A stretch of 52,703 nucleotides of DNA from assembly GCA_021777215.1 (NCBI GenBank), contig JAJYDS010000007.1, positions 1-52,703 on the forward strand. The letters are read 5' to 3'. Below the pieces are notes generated by a model that saw only the letters and a program-made list of their open reading frames with translations, was not told the origin of the DNA and made no database searches. Source of the stretch: a bacterium (GTDB taxonomy: Bacteria > Babelota > Babeliae > Babelales > Vermiphilaceae). The position numbers and the translations under genes were made by a program. Position 1 is the stretch's first letter, and the number at the start of each line of letters is the position of its first letter. Below, in pieces: positions 42,627 to 51,856 of this stretch.

Positions 42627-44057
42627 CTATTTGGCGTTTTTTTGGTAGTTCTGTACGAGCTGTTTAAAACAGATACCTCGAGCTTCATAATTAGCAAACA
42701 GATCAAAGCTTGATCCTGCTGGTGAAAACAGGAGCTGGTCACCCGCGCGTGCTCCTTTGGCAGCGGCATAAAAGGAGTCATCGAGGGTGGCGTAGGTTTT
42801 GCAGGGGATGCCATAGGTGGCGCAGAGAGCGCTGAGCATCGGTGCTTCTTTGCCAAAGCAATAGACCATTTTTACCTGTGGCGGCAGTAGTTTTACCAGA
42901 TTGGTGCGGTCTATTCCCTTGCTGAGACCTCCCAAAAAGAGAATAACGGGTCGCTGGCTTAATTTGTTTACCGCGGCAAGCGTTGACTGAGGGGTGGTAG
43001 CCTTAGAGTCGTTATAAAAATCGACGCCGGCAATCGTTGCGACTTTTTCTAGCCGATGTGCAGGCACGTTTAAAGAAGGGGCCCAGGCAGTGAGCTCGGT
43101 GCATGAGATATTCTGCAGCGCCAACATCGCGCAGATCGCAAGCCAGTTTTGTGCAAACGTTATTTCCAATAGTTCAGGAGTGAGTTGCGCAATAGAATGT
43201 TCTTTATGTAGTGTTGATTGTGTGGCGTCGCGGTGTGGCGTGCTCATGAAAATCTGCTCATCACGAATAAAAAAGAGTGTAGCCTCGTCTGGTATCGCTG
43301 CCAATTGTTCCGGTGTTGGTGGTGTGATGGAAAAAAAGTGGCGGTTTGTGAGTCCGGGATGGGAGCGATATTTTTCGACTACCTCGCCGGGGAATAGCTT
43401 GCCGGCAAGCTCAAGGGGAACTAATGCGTGTTGTCCGCGGTGCTGGTGACGCATGATCGCTGCTTTTGCATCAAAATATTCTTGTAGGGTGTTGTGTCGG
43501 TCTAGGTGATTTTCATGAAAATTTGTCCAGAGGGCCAGATCAGGAGCAAAATGCATGGTAAGTTCCAGCTGAAAGGAGGAGACTTCCAGCACGGCTAGAT
43601 CAACCGAATCATGCTGGGAAAGTAAATCGAGCATGGCAATGCCAATGTTGCCGCCGACAGTCACGCGTTTGCCGCTTTTTTGCAGCAGCTGACCAAGCAG
43701 GTGGGTGACGGTTGTTTTGCCTACCGTGCCGGTGATGGCTATGTAAGGTTTGTGCCATGATCGGGCAAACAGGTCAAGTTCGGAGAGCCATTTGTGCTTG
43801 TATGCGGTGTGCGGACGCAGATCGATGCCGGGGCTTGGTACTACAAAGTCATTGTCGGCTAAAAACTGGGGGAGCTCCTGCAGCGTCACAAGAGAAATGT
43901 TTTTATTGGCCAGAAATTGTTTTTCTTCAGGAGATAGGGTGCGGGTATCAAGTACGGTCAGTTGGCAGCCGGTGGAAAACAGGTGAGTGACGACTGACTT
44001 GCCAACGCGTCCAAAGCCCCATACGCCTATTTTTTTTGACTCGAAGTGATTTTTCAT
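42627..44057 (-). CDS. murD: UDP-N-acetylmuramoylalanine-D-glutamate ligase
   Basis: 476 residues from ATG at 44057 (AAAGAG ten bases before it; the frame is open for 35 codons more). The N-terminal Rossmann-like fold (KKIGVWGFGRVGKSVVTHL) is followed by the Mur ligase ATP site AITGTVGKTTVTHLLG (usual GTNGKS/T), GGNIG, and ENHLDRHNTLQEY. The C-terminal part has FYNDSKATTPQSTLAAV, typical of MurD. It adds D-Glu to UDP-MurNAc-L-Ala. It faces ileS divergently and stands alone rather than in a mur-fts operon. Confidence 0.93.
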   Translation of the reverse strand: MKNHFESKKIGVWGFGRVGKSVVTHLFSTGCQLTVLDTRTLSPEEKQFLANKNISLVTLQELPQFLADNDFVVPSPGIDLRPHTAYKHKWLSELDLFARSWHKPYIAITGTVGKTTVTHLLGQLLQKSGKRVTVGGNIGIAMLDLLSQHDSVDLAVLEVSSFQLELTMHFAPDLALWTNFHENHLDRHNTLQEYFDAKAAIMRHQHRGQHALVPLELAGKLFPGEVVEKYRSHPGLTNRHFFSITPPTPEQLAAIPDEATLFFIRDEQIFMSTPHRDATQSTLHKEHSIAQLTPELLEITFAQNWLAICAMLALQNISCTELTAWAPSLNVPAHRLEKVATIAGVDFYNDSKATTPQSTLAAVNKLSQRPVILFLGGLSKGIDRTNLVKLLPPQVKMVYCFGKEAPMLSALCATYGIPCKTYATLDDSFYAAAKGARAGDQLLFSPAGSSFDLFANYEARGICFKQLVQNYQKNAK

Positions 44058-44225
44058 CGGAACTCTTTTTACGGTATAGCTTGTTTTTGGTGCCCGCATT
44101 TTGCTTTTCTCAAGGGGCATGAGTGGTAGCCCATGGAAAAAGTATAGCGTTTTGCCTGACAAAACGATAGAAAATACATATACTAAACGGGATTGCTCAC
44201 ATGAGGGGTGTGCCCTTTTAGAATT

Positions 44226-44254
44226 CCCCCCGGGCCTATACTGCGGGGGGTTTT
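44226..44254 (+). promoter_or_regulatory. GC-rich hairpin in the ileS leader
   Basis: CCCCCCG/CGGGGGG (44226-44232 with 44244-44250) is followed by TTTT and then GAG, 62 bases before ileS. It could be an attenuator-type terminator in the leader or a REP-like palindrome similar to those near 37900. No T-box signature was seen. Confidence 0.4.
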
Positions 44255-44315
44255 GAGTGAGTCGGTGGCGCTACAGGCGTCCGGATAGTAGGTGATTCAT
44301 AGCAGAGGATTGATT

Positions 44316-47243
44316 ATGGCCGAACAGAAGCCAGTAAAAGTGAGTTTTAAAGAAACACTCAATTTACCACGTACCGATTTTCCTATCCGAGCCAATGCTG
44401 CTATTGATGATCCTCTTATGCTTGAGCGTTGGCAGAAAGAAAATCTGTATACAAAGTCATTTTATGTACATGAGGGACAAGAAAAATTCATTTTTCATGA
44501 CGGGCCGCCTTATGCCAATGGCCATGCTCATTTGGGTACCGCCTATAACAAATTATTAAAAGATATTGCCACTAAAGCACAGCGTATGTTTGGTAAACAA
44601 GTGCCCATCACTCCCGGTTGGGATTGCCATGGTCTGCCAATTGAGTGGAAAGTTGCCAAAGAAAATCCTGGTCTTTCCCGCACCGAACTGAAAAAGAAAT
44701 GTCGTGAATTTGCCTATGAATGGATGGAGGTACAGCGTCAAGAATTTAAACGACTTGGCGTACTTATGGATTGGGATCGTCCTTATCTGACCATGGCCTA
44801 TTCCTATGAAGCAAAAATTTTAGAGGCTTTTGGTATTTTTGTGCAGAAGGGGTACATTGAGCGAAAAAATAAGACCGTGCCTTGGTGTCCTTCCTGTCAG
44901 ACAGTACTTGCTTCGGCAGAGATAGAGTACGCAGATCGTAAGGATCCATCTTTCTACGTGCTGTTTCCGTTAACCGCTGAGGCGAAAGCGGCATTGTTTG
45001 AAAACCATGCAGAAAAACCGGTGAGCATTTTAGTGTGGACGACAACCCCCTGGACATTGCCGCTCAACCGTGCCGTTATTTTAAAACCTGAAACCACCTA
45101 TCAACTATTAGATATGAACGGGCAGTTAGTGATAGTGGGTAAAGCGCTGGGTGAGACGGTGTGCAAAGCCCTTGGTGTTGAAAAGAAAATGGTACAAGAA
45201 TTTTCTTCAGATCTTTTTAAAGAACACCCGTCACGGGTTAATCATCCCTTTATTCCAGGGCTGACCGTACCGGTGGTGCTCGATCAATCAGTGTCGCTTG
45301 ATGATGGTACTGCGTGCGTTCACTGTGCGCCTGGGTGTGGTCCTGAGGACTATGAAATAGGCGTCAAAAATAACTTAGAAATATTTTCTCCTCTAAGTCT
45401 TGATGGCCGCTATATGCGTGGCATTGCGCCGGCAGAGCTTGAAGGCATGTCGATTGCCGATGGCCAGGGTTGGGTGATGAAAAAATTGCTCGAAACAGGG
45501 ACATTGCTCCATAAGGCGAGCATCGTGCACTCCTATCCGCATTGCTGGCGTTGTCGTGGTCCGCTTATGTATCGCGCCACCAAACAATGGTTTTGTAATT
45601 TGGCCCAAGGAGAGCTGAAACAGCGTACGTTGGAAGCAACCGAAAAAATAACTATGGTGCCAGAGGCGGGGGGCAATCGCTTGCATGCGACTATAGAAGG
45701 GCGTCTTGAGTGGTGCTTATCTCGCCAAAGAACTTGGGGTGTGCCGATTGCTGCGCTTATCTGTACCCAGTGTGATTACACCTATGTTAACCAGGAATTG
45801 ATTAACCGCGTTGCCGCTCAATTTGCCAAGCAGGGTATTGATTATTGGGATACGGTGACGCCTTCTGAGCTTTTGCCTGCCGGATTTACCTGTCCGCACT
45901 GCAAGGGAACTGATTTTAAAAAAGAAGAAGATATTTTGGATGTCTGGTTTGATTCGGGAATCAGTCACTATGCGGTGCTCAAAGAAAATAAAGAACTCGG
46001 TTTTCCCGCTGATTTATATTTGGAAGCAAAAGACCAGACCCGTGGTTGGTTTCAAAGCTCACTGCTCACCAGCATGGTGATTGAGGAACATGCCTGTACT
46101 AAGATGATCGTTGTGCACGGCTTTACCGTCGATGCGCAGGGACGAAAAATGTCCAAATCTCTGGGTAACGTGGTGAGTCCACAGGAGATGATCGAGAAGC
46201 TCAGTACTGATGGCTTGCGTCTTTGGGTGTCTACTGTCGCCGTGGGGGGTGATGCCGCTATTTCTGAGCCGCTGTTGCAAAACGTGCAAGAAGTACATCG
46301 CAAAATAAGAAACACCTGTCGCTTTTTACTCTCGAATCTTTATGATTTTCAGATTGAGCGTGATGCGGTGCGGTTTGAAGATATGCCACTCATTGATCGC
46401 TATGCCCTGCAACAGTTATTCCAGGTCAATCATACTATTTTGTCTGCCTATCAAGTATATGACTTTACCGTGGTGTTCCATTCATTAACCGATTATTGCG
46501 CGGGCGATCTGAGTTCATTTTACTTGGATATTATAAAAGACCGCTTGTATGTAGAAAAAGCCGATGGGCACCTACGACGTTCTGCGCAAACCGTTTGTTG
46601 GTATGTGCTTGATACGCTTACTCGTGCGATGGCGCCGGTTCTCTCTTTTGCATCAGAGCAACTTTCTGATCACTATCAACACGATAAAAAAGAATCAATT
46701 CATTTACAACGCTTTTCCAAGCTTGAGCCAGTGATGCGTTTCTTTGCGCCGCATGCGCACGTAGGCCCCGAACAGATGTTAGCCTATGGACCACACAGCG
46801 AAGAGTATTTGGAGGATGTGGGATTGAATGCTTATTTTGATCAACAGGATCAACAATGGGATTTGTTGAAAAAAATTCGTGCTGCTGTGCTTAAAGCGAT
46901 TGAGACTTTGCGTGAGCAGGGAATTATTAAACAATCGATGGAGGCACGGGTGACGCTGGCGTTTGATGAGAAATTAACAGATTCCCTTAAAGATTTTTTT
47001 GCATTGTTACCCGCGGGTTCCCAAAACGAGGTCAATTTCTTTAAAGAATTTTGTATCGTTTCGCAGGTGGTTATTGCGGCAGAGGCAGATGGCCTAGAGC
47101 AATCAGAGCTGGCAGGATTGCGGCTTTCAGTTGATCATGCGCATGGCCAAAAATGTCCCCGTTGTTGGCAATGGGAAGTGACAACGCATGAGCATGGGCT
47201 CTGTGCGCGGTGCCAAGCAATTGTCGATGCGCAAACAAAATAA
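44316..47243 (+). CDS. ileS: Isoleucyl-tRNA synthetase
   Basis: 975 residues from ATG at 44316, preceded by AGAGGA; the frame is open eight codons upstream. It has the class I HIGH-type site PYANGHAHLGTAYNK and the KMSKS loop GRKMSKSLGNVV, with a large CP1 editing domain between them (VWTTTPWTLPLNRAV). Two C-terminal zinc-type Cys pairs (CPRCW and CARC) indicate the bacterial type sensitive to mupirocin in other species. It charges tRNA-Ile. The weak hairpin at 47270 probably ends it. Confidence 0.97.
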   Translation: MAEQKPVKVSFKETLNLPRTDFPIRANAAIDDPLMLERWQKENLYTKSFYVHEGQEKFIFHDGPPYANGHAHLGTAYNKLLKDIATKAQRMFGKQVPITPGWDCHGLPIEWKVAKENPGLSRTELKKKCREFAYEWMEVQRQEFKRLGVLMDWDRPYLTMAYSYEAKILEAFGIFVQKGYIERKNKTVPWCPSCQTVLASAEIEYADRKDPSFYVLFPLTAEAKAALFENHAEKPVSILVWTTTPWTLPLNRAVILKPETTYQLLDMNGQLVIVGKALGETVCKALGVEKKMVQEFSSDLFKEHPSRVNHPFIPGLTVPVVLDQSVSLDDGTACVHCAPGCGPEDYEIGVKNNLEIFSPLSLDGRYMRGIAPAELEGMSIADGQGWVMKKLLETGTLLHKASIVHSYPHCWRCRGPLMYRATKQWFCNLAQGELKQRTLEATEKITMVPEAGGNRLHATIEGRLEWCLSRQRTWGVPIAALICTQCDYTYVNQELINRVAAQFAKQGIDYWDTVTPSELLPAGFTCPHCKGTDFKKEEDILDVWFDSGISHYAVLKENKELGFPADLYLEAKDQTRGWFQSSLLTSMVIEEHACTKMIVVHGFTVDAQGRKMSKSLGNVVSPQEMIEKLSTDGLRLWVSTVAVGGDAAISEPLLQNVQEVHRKIRNTCRFLLSNLYDFQIERDAVRFEDMPLIDRYALQQLFQVNHTILSAYQVYDFTVVFHSLTDYCAGDLSSFYLDIIKDRLYVEKADGHLRRSAQTVCWYVLDTLTRAMAPVLSFASEQLSDHYQHDKKESIHLQRFSKLEPVMRFFAPHAHVGPEQMLAYGPHSEEYLEDVGLNAYFDQQDQQWDLLKKIRAAVLKAIETLREQGIIKQSMEARVTLAFDEKLTDSLKDFFALLPAGSQNEVNFFKEFCIVSQVVIAAEADGLEQSELAGLRLSVDHAHGQKCPRCWQWEVTTHEHGLCARCQAIVDAQTK

Positions 47244-47269
47244 GCGCACGGGTATAGCGTATTCTAATA

Positions 47270-47307
47270 AGAGGCTTTGTCTTATAAGCATGAGGCAGAG
47301 CCTCTTG
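47270..47307 (+). terminator. Hairpin after ileS
   Basis: AAGAGGCTTTGTCTT (47270-47284) pairs with AGGCAGAGCCTCTT, ending at 47307, as a stem of about 14 pairs with G-U wobbles. There is no T-run, so termination strength is unclear. Confidence 0.5.
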
Positions 47308-47628
47308 TAGCGCCTATCCATCCTTTATTCTATGCTAATCGCTTTATCTCTATTTTTGATTTTGTCTAGATTAAGCAGCTTATCTTTTTTGAGTGCATTA
47401 ACGAGAGGTGCGGAAAATAGTCTCGCTTGCGTTTTTTTGGCTTATTTGATTGGCAAAGAGTTCAATCTGCAAAAAAACAGTGCTTGGATGCGGCGGGATG
47501 ATTTTTTTTGTAAATAACTTGCAAAATTCGTGGTCTGTAAGAAAATAATCATGAACCCCGTATAGAGTGCCTAGAGTGTTTTGTGGAACGGCGGCGCCAA
47601 TTGACTAACCCAAAAAGGAACATTTTGT
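47308..47628. other. Intergenic region, no confident gene
   Basis: A hydrophobic 61-codon frame starts at 47332 but has no ribosome binding site and was not accepted. AAGGAACATTTTGT before 47629 is the ribosome binding site of the next gene. Confidence 0.4.
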
Positions 47629-48066
47629 ATGCTATGGATGTTGTTTGTTGTGTTATCTGCACTTATGACAGCACTTATGGTTATTCTAGATCGATTTGGC
47701 ATTCAGGGATTGGACCCTGTTTTAGCGCTCACCATTCAAATGCTTATTGTAAACATTTTCTTAGTGGCAATTTGTGTGACGACTATTTTCTATAAAGGGT
47801 TTGATGCACGTACGGTGATTCAGCCATTCTTTTCTTGGCGAGGTCTCAGCACGATTGCGGCCGGAATAGCGGGCGGTATTTCATGGATTTTTTATATCTT
47901 TGTTTTACGGTATGGGCCAAAGACCAGTGTTGCTTTTATTCCTGATCAGTTGAGTCTGGTTTTAACCCCATTGTTAGCAAGCTTCTTTCTACGGGAACCG
48001 CTTACCGCATCATATATTCCCAGTGCCATTTTTATTATTCTTGGTTCGTGGCTTACCTGTTTATAA
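47629..48066 (+). CDS. EamA/DMT half-size transporter
   Basis: 145 residues with five hydrophobic segments and the EamA-domain end FFLREPLTASYIPSAIFII. It matches the half-length drug/metabolite transporters that work as dimers. Substrate is unknown; metabolites, or SMR-like amines, are typical. Its neighbours give no hint. Confidence 0.83.
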   Translation: MLWMLFVVLSALMTALMVILDRFGIQGLDPVLALTIQMLIVNIFLVAICVTTIFYKGFDARTVIQPFFSWRGLSTIAAGIAGGISWIFYIFVLRYGPKTSVAFIPDQLSLVLTPLLASFFLREPLTASYIPSAIFIILGSWLTCL

Positions 48067-48168
48067 ACACTTTTTACCGCTTCTATAGAATAAAAGATAC
48101 GCAAAAAGAGCACGGCTTTCTTCCTCGGGAGAGATACGCTCATCCATTTTACATGCGATTAACGGTTT

Positions 48169-48762
48169 TTATTTTTCGGGATCTGTTTTTGTATACTGAG
48201 GCTTGCTTGACTGTGCCGTCTGCTTGAGATAGGCGAAAAATCCCTGTGGCGTAGTGATGCCATGTTCGATCACCGCATCGTACACCTTGGTGCTCATTCC
48301 TTGAGAGAGAAGCTTTTTCTGGTGGAGGGCTGTTTTTATGTGCATGATTATTTTTCGCTGCGCAGCCGTAAGCTGTTCTTGTAGTTTCTCTGTTTTTTCA
48401 ATACCCGTGACTGCTTTGTCTGTGGTCAACCAAAGCTCGATTGACCAGAGACCGGAGGGGCCGGAAAAATCTTCAAGCGTGATGAGCAGTGCTTGCGCGC
48501 CATTGGACGGCATATTCCGGTAGCAGGAGAGCCGTATCTGCTTGATTGTCTGATTTTCAAGCGCGCGTTGGGCTATTTCTATCGCCTGTGCGACCAGATC
48601 GGGGTTTGGGCTGAGCACATGAATATCGATATCGCGCTTGACGATGAGATCGAGAGCTACGCTACCCACCAGTTGGGCATATCCATAAGGAGCCAGGAGT
48701 CTAAATAACTCAAGGTTTGCAATAATCGACAAGGCCTCTTGCTTAAGAGCTGAAGCTTCCAT
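48169..48762 (-). CDS. Nucleotidyltransferase-fold protein
   Basis: 197 residues. The pol-beta superfamily core is visible: LVGSVALDLIVKRDIDIHVL, with G33-S34 and the D44-x-D46 pair. A C-terminal helical part (QRKIIMHIKTALHQKKLLSQ) follows. Such proteins transfer nucleotides to RNA, proteins or antibiotics, or act as MNT antitoxins. No HEPN partner gene is adjacent, so a toxin-antitoxin role is unsupported. AAGGAG precedes the ATG. It is 28 bases from the end of the 662-residue protein gene on the same strand. Confidence 0.78.
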   Translation of the reverse strand: MEASALKQEALSIIANLELFRLLAPYGYAQLVGSVALDLIVKRDIDIHVLSPNPDLVAQAIEIAQRALENQTIKQIRLSCYRNMPSNGAQALLITLEDFSGPSGLWSIELWLTTDKAVTGIEKTEKLQEQLTAAQRKIIMHIKTALHQKKLLSQGMSTKVYDAVIEHGITTPQGFFAYLKQTAQSSKPQYTKTDPEK

Positions 48763-48790
48763 GGCTGCTCCTTAGCACTGTGTGTGCGCC

Positions 48791-50779
48791 TTATAAAGCG
48801 GTAACTTTGTCATACTCTTCGATGAGGTTATGTAAGGCGTTGCTCAATGGCGACAATGGTGTTTGTGGTTCTTCAGGAAGCTCTTGAGCTATTGGCACGC
48901 TTTTTGTGGTAACGGCGTTAGCTGGTTGTATCGCTCCTGCCCTACTGAGTGGTAGTTGTGGTTGTAGCGCGATTTCCTGCGCTAGTGATTCAGGGGTATA
49001 GGGGCGCTCTCCAAATAAACGCTGTATATCTTCGCCACTGACGGAGTTGCTTTCTGTTTGAGTACCTTCCTCAACCGTAGCCGTTGTTTGCGACGAGACC
49101 GTAGCCGTTGTTTGCGACGAGACTGTTTCGTTCTCATCCGATTTTTGCGTGCTCTTTTCAGGAATCGTTTTTATTGTTTTTGCAAGCGCAGCTTTTTCTT
49201 TTTGTTGCAGCGAATCTATTTGTGTGAGCATTGCTTGGAAGAAGCCTTTTTTTGTTTGCCAAAGATCAGCGCATTTTTTCTTGAGTTCTGCCTGCTCCTT
49301 CTTTTCCAACAAGCGTATATCATATTGGAAAAATTGCAGTGGTTCTTTCGTACGGTCTATTTTTTTTGTTAGTGCCTCAAGATCACTATAAAATGCATCA
49401 GCGCGCTTTTTTTGTTCTTTTGTTTTTGTGGCGGGCATAGTTAAAAAATCGGCATGCTTACTCAGACTATCTTGCGCTTCATTAAGCGAGCTTTCAATCA
49501 ATTTTATATCTTCTTTTGCCAATTCGCGCGTGCGGTCTTTTTTATCTTTGGGAGTAACTTTGGCTATATCTTTCTCTTTTTCCTTATCTTCCTTGGTTCC
49601 CTTTTTTCCTTTTTCAGCATCGCTGGCTTTTTTCCCTGCTTCTTCAGCGCTGCCGACGCCTGGCTGTGATCCTCTAGAGTCTTGATAGGGTTGATAGCCT
49701 TCGCCGCCATAGTAGGGTCCATATCCTGAATAAGGGCCGTAATCATAGTCAGCTGTTCTTCCTCGTCCACGACCTGGACTGGTTGCTCCCAAACCCTGCA
49801 TTGGTTGCCCGTAAGGAAGCTTTCGTTCTTTTAAGGCCTTCTCAGAGAGTTGTGCTTCTTTTTCTCTCAATTCTTTTGCTCGAGGGTCATATTCTTTCAT
49901 GAGCGCGTCTAGCTGCATTGGCATGTTTAATAACGCTTGCGCGTACGCACCAAGCATGGTTTTGAGTGCATCTTTTGTTTCGCGGCTCAATTTCATAACG
50001 AGCGTATCCAGGTCTTGGTCGGGCAATACAACTAAACCCCATTGGGTCGTTAGTGTGTTGTTCAGTCGTTGCAGGCTGCTCAGAAGGGCACTGCTTTTGG
50101 TAAGAGCATCAATAAAAACGGCCTGCTTTGTTTCTGGGTCTCGCTCTTCTTTGATCGTACGGAGTTTTTTAACAAGAGAGTGTAACTGTTCTTTAAATTT
50201 TTTGTATTTGAGCCCCGTTTGCCAGTTTTTAATTTTATTTTTCTCTGCCCAGCGATTAATTTTAGATTCGAGATTTGCGGCAGTCTCTTTGAGGATGAAT
50301 TCTTCAGTAATGTGAATTATACTTTCTAGCAAATCAGCAGTTTTGAGTATTTCAGGGGTTGGTTGGATGCGTGTAGGGGTAGTCGTGACTCCTGTTTTTT
50401 CTTCCGAGATTTTCGTTGCAGTGCTTGGCGCGGGGACGGGCGCTGCTTGCGCGCCTTGCTCGCTGACTGTTTTTTCTACAAAATCAAACATTTCTTCTGG
50501 ATGCTGCTCTAGATGCTTAAGCTCTTCGGGACTCAAGGTGCCCATTTTTTCAAAAACAACATTGAGCTGCTGTTCAAGTTCTTTTTGTTGTTCGGGAGTA
50601 ATATTTTTCATTTGAGCAGCCATGGCAGGATCAACTTGCTCAAGCATGTGCACGGTATCATCAAGTACTTGGCCAACGTCAATAGCTTCACGCGCGCATG
50701 CATTCATGATGCTTATTATAAGTAGCGCACTCAATACAATTTTTTTTGCTATAAGAAGATTTTTTATTTGTTTTTTCAT
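48791..50779 (-). CDS. Secreted or lipoprotein coiled-coil protein with Gly/Tyr linker
   Basis: 662 residues from ATG at 50779 (AGGGAGA upstream; the frame runs 80 codons further, over the divergent promoter). The signal region IVLSALLIISIMNACA could be a lipobox with Cys. Residues about 20-330 are helical coiled coil (Glu/Lys/Gln rich). About 335-395 are Gly/Tyr/Arg low-complexity (RGRGRTADYDYGPYSGYGPY). About 400-560 are charged Lys/Glu helices, and the tail has a doubled TVSSQTTA repeat. It might be a surface stalk or a scaffold for the neighbouring pilin-like proteins. No family is recognised. Confidence 0.72.
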   Translation of the reverse strand: MKKQIKNLLIAKKIVLSALLIISIMNACAREAIDVGQVLDDTVHMLEQVDPAMAAQMKNITPEQQKELEQQLNVVFEKMGTLSPEELKHLEQHPEEMFDFVEKTVSEQGAQAAPVPAPSTATKISEEKTGVTTTPTRIQPTPEILKTADLLESIIHITEEFILKETAANLESKINRWAEKNKIKNWQTGLKYKKFKEQLHSLVKKLRTIKEERDPETKQAVFIDALTKSSALLSSLQRLNNTLTTQWGLVVLPDQDLDTLVMKLSRETKDALKTMLGAYAQALLNMPMQLDALMKEYDPRAKELREKEAQLSEKALKERKLPYGQPMQGLGATSPGRGRGRTADYDYGPYSGYGPYYGGEGYQPYQDSRGSQPGVGSAEEAGKKASDAEKGKKGTKEDKEKEKDIAKVTPKDKKDRTRELAKEDIKLIESSLNEAQDSLSKHADFLTMPATKTKEQKKRADAFYSDLEALTKKIDRTKEPLQFFQYDIRLLEKKEQAELKKKCADLWQTKKGFFQAMLTQIDSLQQKEKAALAKTIKTIPEKSTQKSDENETVSSQTTATVSSQTTATVEEGTQTESNSVSGEDIQRLFGERPYTPESLAQEIALQPQLPLSRAGAIQPANAVTTKSVPIAQELPEEPQTPLSPLSNALHNLIEEYDKVTAL
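49074..49121. repeat. 24-bp tandem repeat inside the coiled-coil gene
   Basis: Two exact copies (49074-49097 and 49098-49121) encode the doubled TVSSQTTA near the C-terminus. Confidence 0.88.
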
Positions 50780-50885
50780 ACCGCTTTCTCCCTGTATGCA
50801 GGAGTACTGCATCAAAAAAATAAGATATTCTTCTGTAGTATACCAAAATTTTACTGTTTTGGGATAAAGTAGATCTAAAGAGAGG

Positions 50886-51302
50886 GTGATGATGGGTGTC
50901 CATAACCGGTGTGCCGGTTTTTTACTCTTAGAGATGGTAATTGCCTTTGCCGTGCTTGTGCTTTTTACGTTGGTTGTAACGCGGCTTTTTGTTTTGAGTA
51001 TTGAACAGCGTGCCGACACGGCTTTGTATCTTCGTATGACTCAACGGGCGCGCACCCTTTTGGAAGAGACCTTAGCGAGTGATCAAGTGCCTCGAGATAG
51101 AACCATGAGTGCTGATGGCATCACGAGCATTTTGCGTGCGCATCCAAGGAGACAGCCATGGGGAGCTCTGCCTTCCTTATGCACACTGGAAAACGTGCGA
51201 GGGTTTTTTCTCGTTGAGGTAACGGTGTATGCAAAAACAAGCAGGGGTCTGTTACGTTCTTTCACCTTTAATTCGGGTTGGTATACCGAACGGGAATCAT
51301 AA
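50886..51302 (+). CDS. Type IV pilin-like / type II secretion pseudopilin
   Basis: 138 residues. The prepilin motif is visible near the N-terminus: G|FLLLEMVIAFAVLVLF, with Glu at +5 and a long hydrophobic helix, the class III signal cut by prepilin peptidase. The rest is a globular head. ATG at 50886 or 50889 could start it. It is divergent from the 662-residue gene, and its stop overlaps the next start (TAATG). It probably assembles as a minor pseudopilin (GspI- or PilV-like). Confidence 0.8.
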   Translation: MMMGVHNRCAGFLLLEMVIAFAVLVLFTLVVTRLFVLSIEQRADTALYLRMTQRARTLLEETLASDQVPRDRTMSADGITSILRAHPRRQPWGALPSLCTLENVRGFFLVEVTVYAKTSRGLLRSFTFNSGWYTERES

Positions 51303-51856
51303 TGACACCAAAAACAGAGACTCAAAAAAGGTGGCGGCATGGCGCGCTGCGCGAGCAGACATGTGTCGGTTCTTCGCTTGTTGAATTGTTACTCTATAGC
51401 GTGCTGCTATCACTTTTGGCTTTGCTTTTGTTTCAGGGGGCGCTGTCTTTACAAAACCGCCTGCGCAGTGCTGATAAAAAAAGCGTAGTGCGCATTGGTA
51501 TGTATGCGGCCATTGATTCCTTAACTCGTGATGTGCGTGGCGCGCCGGCGTCCATTGTGGCATGGCGGGCGCTTGAGCCTACTCATATAGCCTGGCGAAC
51601 GGAGCAGCATGAAATTGCTTGGTATGCTCAGCATGGCCATCTGTATCGCGCACAAAAAACGTATAACGCCCGGATGAAAAAATGGGGAGCGCCAGTAGTG
51701 AGCCTTGTGGCGCACGGTATTGCGACGCTCTCTTTTCAGTCTCTTTTGCGTGAAAAAAATGAGTCGCAGATTGCGCGTATTGCATTTAGGATAGAGTCAG
51801 ACACGCATGAGTCTGTTGAGGGAGCTATTGCGGTGCGCGCCCGGGAGTTGCGTTAA
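51302..51856 (+). CDS. Second pseudopilin-like protein (GspJ-like)
   Basis: 184 residues from ATG at 51302, which overlaps the previous stop by one base. The signal G|SSLVELLLYSVLLSLLALL keeps Glu5 but has Ser at position +1 instead of Phe. The head domain contains VRIGMYAAIDSLTRDVRG, reminiscent of GspJ. Together with its neighbours it suggests a type II secretion or type IV pilus tip complex. Confidence 0.77.
   Translation: MTPKTETQKRWRHGALREQTCVGSSLVELLLYSVLLSLLALLLFQGALSLQNRLRSADKKSVVRIGMYAAIDSLTRDVRGAPASIVAWRALEPTHIAWRTEQHEIAWYAQHGHLYRAQKTYNARMKKWGAPVVSLVAHGIATLSFQSLLREKNESQIARIAFRIESDTHESVEGAIAVRARELR

Noticed and set aside
42471-42713. Hydrophobic 80-codon plus-strand frame
   Set aside because: Its start overlaps the stem of a strong terminator, and its end runs into murD on the other strand.
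44160-44315. T-box riboswitch before ileS
   Set aside because: A GC-rich hairpin is present, but no T-box consensus or specifier loop could be identified.
47332-47517. Hydrophobic 61-codon plus-strand frame
   Set aside because: No ribosome binding site, no recognisable protein features beyond a hydrophobic start, and it lies in a gap after ileS.
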